Positions 58,146 to 64,000 of a DNA stretch of 64,000 nucleotides are shown one piece after another. The stretch's first letter is position 1. Each line of letters starts with the position of its first letter. Below the pieces are notes generated by a model. The model searched no databases, was not told the origin of the DNA, and was given only the letters and a program-made list of their open reading frames with translations. The DNA comes from Hymenobacter crusticola (GTDB taxonomy: Bacteria > Bacteroidota > Bacteroidia > Cytophagales > Hymenobacteraceae): NCBI RefSeq assembly GCF_002154225.1, contig NZ_MTSE01000006.1:62001-126000 (forward strand), read 5' to 3'. The translations under genes and the position numbers were made by a program.

Positions 58146-59561
58146 CTAGGCTACATCCGTAGGCTCACGTTGGGCCGAAGTAGCCAAGTGATGTAAGTAC
58201 TGTAGCACAGCCGGCCCATGCTCCGCTACGACCAAAAGGGCAACAAAAGGCAGCAACCATGAGACTCGCCCCTGCAAACGATCGAGCACGTTGGCTAACG
58301 CCCCGGTTACAAATGCATTGCTTACGATACCTAGCCCTAGCACCACCACCACTATTAGTAGGTCTAGGCTAATACGCTTGCGCAAAGGGGTAGCCAGCAC
58401 CAAGCCCAATGCCACCAAGGCCCACAGGTGAGTGCCGTATGTACGCTCATTGAGCGTAGCAAAATTGAGCTGTCCCCGGTTTTGCAGGGAGTTCATGTAC
58501 TTCTTTAATTCGAACGGGGCAAAATCTCTTATCCGATCATAAGGGGTAGTACCTTCACGACTAACCTGCAATCCATCACCATGGCCAATATGGGTGAGTT
58601 GACGCAGTGTAGATTGAATTCCATCTGAGATCAAGTAAGGGTAGTAGCTTGGTGAAGTCAAAATATCTTGAATAATCAGCTTGTATTCATCGCGCACCAC
58701 ATCCCAACCACCTGCCTTATTCATCGGGCTATTGCCGTCCCACAGGAAGGCGATGGCATCATTTGGCAGGTTATCGCGGTAAGGACAAAGACTGTAGCTG
58801 TTGGCCGGTCCGCAATTATCCTTCAGGAACTTGTCCATCACGCCTGACTCAACCAAACGCGCCATCAGAAAAGCATGCGACGAGCGCGAAACCGCAAAAT
58901 CTCCACCCAAAGACTTGTGGAGAGCTGGCAACACAACCCAGCCAGATAGTACGACAGTAGTGACGATCAGCCAAGTTACCCGCCGAACGATTTGCTGCTT
59001 GAATAGCTTTTTCACCCCCGCTACTATTCCAAACCCTAGCACTACCATAGTGTAGATGAGCAGATTGGAGTTGTGCATCATCTCTGAGGCCAATACCACA
59101 AATAGTAGAAAGCCGGTTTCGGGCTTAGAACGACTGCGCCCTAATAATACCAGTCCGAGGGCTAATAAACCGATGGAGGTAAATATATCGGGCATCAGCT
59201 GACTGGAGTACCACGAGATACCGGTTGCCCAAGCAGTAAGTGCTAGCAATGCTACCCGCCAAAAAGCACTGGTAAAACGTGGAACGAATTCTTCCACGTA
59301 ACGAAGCATCAGCCAAGCGAGCAGCACGCTTTGGGCGAAGATCACAAACCAGAGCGTCTTCTTGAAGAGGCTGGTGTAGAGGATGAACAACCCGTACGTC
59401 ACGGGGCGGTCATCGGGCACATTGAAGGATAAAGCGCTCTGAACATACGTTCCCGTATCGGGCGTTACGAGCGGGTAGCCATTGTATAAACCGGCACTGA
59501 CAAGTACTAGTCCACCGAGTAGCAGCCAAAGCAGCTTCGTGGAGAAATTAGAAGGGCGCAT
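58146..59561 (-). CDS. GT-C-like membrane protein
   Basis: A 471-residue protein with roughly 10-11 hydrophobic segments. The first loop (YNGYPLVTPDTGTYVQSAL, residues 27-45) carries acidic and aromatic residues typical of GT-C active-site loops, and two periplasmic loops (about 240-345) contain a WDGNSPMNKAGGW stretch. It is the middle gene of the second cassette: 71 bases after the GT39-like copy B and 102 bases before lipoprotein copy B. I cannot assign a substrate, and it is not clearly homologous to the 51172 protein. Confidence 0.6.
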   Translation of the reverse strand: MRPSNFSTKLLWLLLGGLVLVSAGLYNGYPLVTPDTGTYVQSALSFNVPDDRPVTYGLFILYTSLFKKTLWFVIFAQSVLLAWLMLRYVEEFVPRFTSAFWRVALLALTAWATGISWYSSQLMPDIFTSIGLLALGLVLLGRSRSKPETGFLLFVVLASEMMHNSNLLIYTMVVLGFGIVAGVKKLFKQQIVRRVTWLIVTTVVLSGWVVLPALHKSLGGDFAVSRSSHAFLMARLVESGVMDKFLKDNCGPANSYSLCPYRDNLPNDAIAFLWDGNSPMNKAGGWDVVRDEYKLIIQDILTSPSYYPYLISDGIQSTLRQLTHIGHGDGLQVSREGTTPYDRIRDFAPFELKKYMNSLQNRGQLNFATLNERTYGTHLWALVALGLVLATPLRKRISLDLLIVVVVLGLGIVSNAFVTGALANVLDRLQGRVSWLLPFVALLVVAEHGPAVLQYLHHLATSAQREPTDVA

Positions 59562-59632
59562 AAAAGAATCTGTATAGTCGCTTTAGCAACGGTGCTTCTA
59601 GGCAGCTACCACCTAGACTCCGAGCTACCACG

Positions 59633-61273
59633 TTATTGCTCGTCGGGCTGCCACCAAGATTTAGCTAGCCAGATGATAGAATAGAGCCGCACCCCGTCTG
59701 TCTCAAAACTCTTGATCTCGGGTCCTTCAGTGTAGGGTTCAGGGTGCCAGCGGTAGTTTGTTATTAAGTAATCAGCAGGCTCCCCTGACGCAAACTGCAC
59801 AACCGTTATGCGCTTACGATCTTCGGGAGGCAGCATGTTAACGCTTAGCTCGATGGGCTGCCAAGCAGGCGCCATCAACCTGATTTGGGGCCGATGATCA
59901 ACGGAAACGATATACTCCACTCCTTTCCGGTAGCTCAGCCCCCAATAATCTACTTCTAAACGGCTCTCGATATTCTTGCCAGCGAAGGCGTTGAAGTACA
60001 CATTTTGATAAGGATGAGCCCGCACCATACGTAGCAGCACATAGCCCATACTAGCTCCTACAACCAGTAAGACTACGGATGACCAATTTCTTGACAAGAA
60101 ACCTAGGTTAGTAGGCCGCCAGTGCCATAGCATCACCCAACCCCGCAGCGCAACCAGCAACATTGCCGGGTAGATAAAGTAGAGCTGTCGCCACCCATCA
60201 TATAGCACAGAATGAAAGAAAATAACGGCGAACAAAGGGCCCACAACCACTGCCAAGAACAGTATATCCTGCATTTCCTCTCCTCCTCGCCAAAGCCGCC
60301 AATTGCGCTGCAGCAACCGAAAGAGAATTGCGCCTGCCCCGAGCAGAAACCCGGCTAAGTATACAATGGGCGTAGAGACACTAATCCAAAACAAGGCATA
60401 GTGCCAGGGTATATTGGTGGCTGACATCGCCTCCCCGAGGTATAGCACTTGACCGTTCCAACGGAAGTTCTTCATGTTGTTGAAGGCGAGCACCAAGTTG
60501 CCTACTGGATCAGGCCAGAGGTAAGGCCAGAAAGCAACTACCAGCGCACTCGTCAGCACGAGATAAAACACCCCTGTTTGTAGTGCCTTTCCTAGCTTCA
60601 CTTCGCCATGTAGCACCTGCACGATTAGAAAGCTCACGGTGAGCATGGGCAGCAGCACGCCCATGATACGCACATCGATTGCTGCCATGCAGGCTAGTGC
60701 ATGCCAAGCAGCCCGCTTGAAAGATGGCTGCAACAAGAATCGAACACCTGTATTAATCGCCACTGCGAACAATGACATAAATACAGCATCCTTATCATTG
60801 TAAAAGAACTCCGCAAAAAGCCGCGGACTTAGCACAAGCCATACAGCGACTAGCAGGCCAACTCGCCAATCGTTGAAGCGGCGAGCTCCTAGTTGGTAGA
60901 GCGCTACCACTCCCCCAAAGCACACAAAGAAGGTCATGAGATGCCGGAGCAAGAATTGGCTCCTAAAATCATCTACATGAAACAGGCGCTCAACGAGGCA
61001 CACTGTTGCTTCAAATAGAACGCCATAGTCGCGGTCGTGGTAAGTAGCTAGCTCTTCTACATTGTTGAAAGCAGGATCATTGGCCACAAAGGAGGGCGAG
61101 ATGAGCTTTGCAACGTGCTTGAGCGTTACCATGCCATTATCGCGGCTTATGGCTTCGTCAACTGAAATTCCGTAGTCGTTATAGATAAATAAGCCGAGAA
61201 TAAATAAGAAGCCGAAGAAGACCAGAACTACTGGATGCCCCCAGCCTTTGTTGCGGTCAAAACTATTCGTCAT
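59633..61273 (-). CDS. GT39-like membrane glycosyltransferase, copy B
   Basis: A 546-residue paralog of the 53779 protein. Shared blocks include DYGISVDEAISRDNG (Asp39-Glu40), YHDRDYGVLFEA, SPRLFAEFFYNDKDAVFM and VLYLGEAMSATNIPWHYALFW, in the same order. The start is ATG 61273, which overlaps the end of the upstream GT2 gene by 11 bases, showing coupling to it. Together with the GT2 it makes a lipid-sugar synthase plus transferase pair, as in other GT39-dependent glycosylation systems. Confidence 0.8.
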   Translation of the reverse strand: MTNSFDRNKGWGHPVVLVFFGFLFILGLFIYNDYGISVDEAISRDNGMVTLKHVAKLISPSFVANDPAFNNVEELATYHDRDYGVLFEATVCLVERLFHVDDFRSQFLLRHLMTFFVCFGGVVALYQLGARRFNDWRVGLLVAVWLVLSPRLFAEFFYNDKDAVFMSLFAVAINTGVRFLLQPSFKRAAWHALACMAAIDVRIMGVLLPMLTVSFLIVQVLHGEVKLGKALQTGVFYLVLTSALVVAFWPYLWPDPVGNLVLAFNNMKNFRWNGQVLYLGEAMSATNIPWHYALFWISVSTPIVYLAGFLLGAGAILFRLLQRNWRLWRGGEEMQDILFLAVVVGPLFAVIFFHSVLYDGWRQLYFIYPAMLLVALRGWVMLWHWRPTNLGFLSRNWSSVVLLVVGASMGYVLLRMVRAHPYQNVYFNAFAGKNIESRLEVDYWGLSYRKGVEYIVSVDHRPQIRLMAPAWQPIELSVNMLPPEDRKRITVVQFASGEPADYLITNYRWHPEPYTEGPEIKSFETDGVRLYSIIWLAKSWWQPDEQ

Positions 61274-62195
61274 GGTAATCTTGAATGAAGTAGATAGGCC
61301 GGTTCTGGTTTTCACGATAAATCCGGAAAACATATTCACCTAGCACCCCCAGAAACAACAGTTGGATAGAACCGATAAAATAGATGCTGAGCTCTAATGA
61401 CGACCAGCCGAACGGAGCTACATTCAAGGCTTTACTGACCAACACCCAAATACCCCCCAGGAAAAAGACGATCATGCCGAACAGCCCCGTATAGAGGCAA
61501 ATCTTAATAGGCAGATCAGAAAAGGAAAACAAAGCGTCGAGGGCTAGCGCAAACAGCCGCTTGTACGACATCTTAGGCAGGGTACCATCATGCCTAGCTT
61601 GGCGAGCATAAGGTACGGGCAGTTGCCGAAAGCCAATGAAAGCTCGCAGGCCGGGTAAGTAGCGGTTTTTTTCGTGCAGCGACAGAAAAGCATCCAGCGC
61701 TTTGCGGTTCAGCATGGAAAAATTACCCACGTTGTCGCTCTGCTTCATGCGCGAAAAGCTGCTGAAGATACCATGGAACCCTTTAATCAGCAGCTGCCGC
61801 CCCCAACCTTCGGCCCGGTCGGTACGCTGACCGTAGGCAATGTCGCATTGGTTTGTACGTAGTAGCTCATACATGCTCGGTAGCAACTCAGGTGGGTCTT
61901 GCAGGTCGCCATCCATCATGGCTACGTACTGACCTTTGGCAGCGTGCAACCCAGCCGTGTAAGCCGATTGATGTCCAAAATTGCGTGATAACACTAAAAC
62001 CTTTAGGCGTGGTTCAGCAGCACGCGCTGCCAGCAAGCGAGGTAAAGTTTGGTCACGGCTGCCATCATCTACGCAAATCAGTTCGAACGCTGCTGTGATA
62101 CTTTCCAATGCTGCGAAACAGCGTTGAAGCAGCGTATCAATAAGCCCTTCTTCGTTAAAAACAGGGACAATTACTGATAGAAGAGGCTCAGGCAT
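61263..62195 (-). CDS. Membrane-anchored GT2 glycosyltransferase (GtrB/polyprenyl-phosphate sugar synthase type)
   Basis: A 310-residue enzyme: an N-terminal GT-A domain (LLSVIVPVFNEEGLID; VDDGSRDQT; MMDGDLQDPPEL, the DxD-type site) and two C-terminal membrane helices (about 225-250 and 260-285). This is the layout of enzymes that place a sugar onto undecaprenyl or polyprenyl phosphate. ATG 62195 is preferred to the TTG at 62207. The gene leads the four-gene minus-strand unit through copy B, the 58146 gene and lipoprotein B. Confidence 0.86.
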   Translation of the reverse strand: MPEPLLSVIVPVFNEEGLIDTLLQRCFAALESITAAFELICVDDGSRDQTLPRLLAARAAEPRLKVLVLSRNFGHQSAYTAGLHAAKGQYVAMMDGDLQDPPELLPSMYELLRTNQCDIAYGQRTDRAEGWGRQLLIKGFHGIFSSFSRMKQSDNVGNFSMLNRKALDAFLSLHEKNRYLPGLRAFIGFRQLPVPYARQARHDGTLPKMSYKRLFALALDALFSFSDLPIKICLYTGLFGMIVFFLGGIWVLVSKALNVAPFGWSSLELSIYFIGSIQLLFLGVLGEYVFRIYRENQNRPIYFIQDYHDE

Positions 62196-62737
62196 GTAAT
62201 TTAACAATAAGTAATTATTGGGTAAAGGTAAGCAGACGCATGATATTGAAAGACTTCATCCTAGATCGGAACAGAATATTCGTCCTGCTAAAGCGCTGCT
62301 AGCGTGACACAGTATACTTAGTTATGGCCAAAGAACCATTTTCCGGGCACCGATACTCCTTTAAATGTTGTAGCTGAATGCTTCGTGTAAAGTGCCACAT
62401 CGTTGGCTGACTAGTGCAGAATACACTCGCAAGTAAGCGCGCGACAAATTACGGGCTGCGACCGTGGAGTATTATTCGCTAAAACATTTTAGCTTTAACA
62501 CTGAAAGCGCTTTTGAGTGTGTGCTGAACGCCTCAACCGTTGCTTACTCCGTATTTTGAAGCGCAAGTAGCACTCTAGTTTTGACGTTACGATCTTTTTG
62601 CAAGCCAGCCTTGAAGGAAGAGCGTCCTGCTGCCAGAAACGCTACTTTGGGCACTGGTAAGCTAGATGCTTGGGTCCTATTTTCTTTCGCGCTTTTGCTT
62701 TCTACTCAGTTCCACCTAACTATTCTTCCACTCTTTC
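62196..62737. other. 542-base gap upstream of the glycosylation unit and the sugar symporter
   Basis: Divergent regulatory region. The minus strand carries TACCTTTA near 62223-62230, a near match to TAnnTTTG close to the GT2 start. No gene, hairpin or repeat of note elsewhere. Confidence 0.4.
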
Positions 62738-64000
62738 ATGGCTTCTGCACCCCCTGTTCTAAACTCCCGCCCCACTGCTGGTAATGCTTCGGCTCAAACG
62801 CAGCGCTACACCTCGGCCCTAGCCGCGGTTACCACGTTGTTCTTCCTGTGGGGGTTTATTACCTGTCTGAACGACATCCTGATTCCTTACCTGAAGGCGA
62901 TCTTTCAACTGTCGTTTGCCCAAGCAAACCTTATCAACCTGTGTTTTTTCGGGGCCTATTTCTTGATGAGTATTCCTTCGGGCAAGCTAGTGGCGCGCCT
63001 AGGGTATAAGAAGGGTATGCTGCTCGGGTTTGTCGTGGCGGCTATTGGAGCTTTCTTGTTTTATCCGGCTGCGGCTCAACGGGCTTATGGGCTCTTTTTA
63101 GGGGCGCTGTTTGTGTTAGCTTCGGGCATCACGCTGCTGCAAGTCGCGGCCAACCCGTACGTGGCTATTCTTGGGCCGTCGGAGTCGGCCTCGTCTCGCC
63201 TGACGCTGACGCAAGCGTTTAACTCGCTGGGTACCACTATTGCTCCGCTGCTAGGTAGCGCCTTGATTTTGAGCCGACTGCCGAAGCTCGACAGCACCGC
63301 TGATGCTGCTAGTATTGATATCAGTGCGGTGCAAATGCCTTACCTCATTATTGGAGGGGCGCTGTTGCTCATCAGCCTTATCTTGAGCCGGATCAACTTG
63401 CCAGCCATTGAGCACGCAGCCGAGGACAGCGAAGTGACGGGTGACCACCGCACCAGCGCTTGGCAGTATCGTCACCTTATTCTAGGGGTTGTGGGCATCT
63501 TTGCTTACGTAGGGGCTGAGGTGGCTATTGGCTCGCACATTGCCAGCTACGTAGCGCTTCCCGACGTGCTTTCGCTTGATCCGGTGGCGGCTGGTAATAA
63601 AGTAGCTTTCTACTGGGGTGCCGCCATGGTGGGTCGCTTCGCCGGCGCGTATCTGCTCAACAAGTTTGCCCCAACCAAACTACTGGCTCTTAATGCGGTA
63701 GGCGCGGTTGTACTTGTGCTGATTTCCATCAATACGACCGGTGCCGTGGCCATGTGGTCGTTGTTGGCAGTCGGGTTGATGAACTCACTGATGTACCCCA
63801 CCATCTTCACGCTGGCTATGGCAGGGCTAGGTCGCCACACAGAAGAAGGCTCTGGTCTGCTCTGCACGGCCATTGTAGGCGGGGCGCTAGTGCCCATGCT
63901 GTTTGGCTTTATTGCCGACCACAGCAGCCTTCGCCTGGCCTTACTACTCCCGGTTATATGCTACGCTTACATTATGTGGTACGGGCTCCGGGGCAGCCAC
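62738..64000 (+). CDS. Sugar:H+ symporter of the FucP/GlcP MFS type, 3' end outside window
   Basis: The ATG at 62738 opens a frame that is uninterrupted to the last base: 421 codons are visible and the C-terminus is missing. About 11 membrane segments are present. LFFLWGFITCLNDILIPYLK, LARLGYKKG... and QVAANPYVAILGP are hallmarks of the FucP family (fucose, glucose or galactose:H+ symport). The predicted substrate is a monosaccharide. A GH43 gene at the other end of the window could supply one, but they are not linked. No neighbouring regulatory gene is visible. Confidence 0.9.
   Translation, partial: MASAPPVLNSRPTAGNASAQTQRYTSALAAVTTLFFLWGFITCLNDILIPYLKAIFQLSFAQANLINLCFFGAYFLMSIPSGKLVARLGYKKGMLLGFVVAAIGAFLFYPAAAQRAYGLFLGALFVLASGITLLQVAANPYVAILGPSESASSRLTLTQAFNSLGTTIAPLLGSALILSRLPKLDSTADAASIDISAVQMPYLIIGGALLLISLILSRINLPAIEHAAEDSEVTGDHRTSAWQYRHLILGVVGIFAYVGAEVAIGSHIASYVALPDVLSLDPVAAGNKVAFYWGAAMVGRFAGAYLLNKFAPTKLLALNAVGAVVLVLISINTTGAVAMWSLLAVGLMNSLMYPTIFTLAMAGLGRHTEEGSGLLCTAIVGGALVPMLFGFIADHSSLRLALLLPVICYAYIMWYGLRGSH

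Overview
The window looks like chromosomal DNA of a pigmented aerobic Bacteroidota bacterium, most like Hymenobacter or a close relative in the Cytophagales. The evidence is type II NADH dehydrogenase with a lycopene cyclase, the kynurenine route for tryptophan, Tat-exported Gfo/Idh/MocA proteins, repeated DUF4142 lipoproteins, starts without Shine-Dalgarno sequences, and several TAnnTTTG promoter elements just upstream of starts. This placement is inference from gene content; no rRNA or tRNA gene is present to fix it.

Layout. 1-3 kb: end of ndh, a GH43 glycosidase and a Tat-exported oxidoreductase. 3-10 kb: pta and ackA, separated by a DUF808 membrane protein and a strikingly AT-rich acyltransferase that looks acquired. 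10-20 kb: a cupin, a LuxR-type regulator with a degenerate receiver, a bestrophin-like channel, a Na+/H+ antiporter, ettA, a secreted amidohydrolase, a DUF349 and a DUF2795 protein. 20-26 kb: crtY, a LOG-family hydrolase, a MacB-type permease, queA and ispD. 26-29 kb: three DUF4142 lipoproteins, a small acidic lipoprotein and a TMEM175-like channel. 29-34 kb: an ECF sigma factor, putative anti-sigma factor and two envelope proteins in one tightly coupled operon. 34-43 kb: uvrA, a Rieske/FAD oxidoreductase, a Rof-like protein, asnS and rpoN. 43-50 kb: kmo, alkB, kynU, haaO and an atypical SDR, part of tryptophan breakdown towards quinolinate/NAD. 50-62 kb: an envelope glycosylation locus with two polyprenyl-phosphate glycosyltransferases, five large multi-pass membrane proteins and two 178-residue lipoproteins. 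62.7 kb to the end: a sugar:H+ symporter cut by the window edge.

The most novel-looking system is the 50-62 kb locus. It holds two cassettes, each with one copy of the same GT39-like membrane enzyme, one copy of the same 178-residue lipoprotein and a different second membrane protein. The lipoprotein fold also appears fused to the C-terminus of one of those membrane proteins. A polyprenyl-phosphate sugar donor pathway feeding surface glycosylation is the simplest reading, but acceptor and sugar are unknown.

Two sequence-scale features run through the window. The palindrome ACCTAGGT, and more widely [C/G]CTAG[C/G], is far more frequent than base composition predicts, although CTAG is avoided in many bacteria. 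Transcription units often end in long, nearly perfect inverted repeats with an A-tract in one arm and a T-tract in the other, so many can work in both directions; several include the stop codon of the gene they end. Coordinates, repeats and counts were read by eye.
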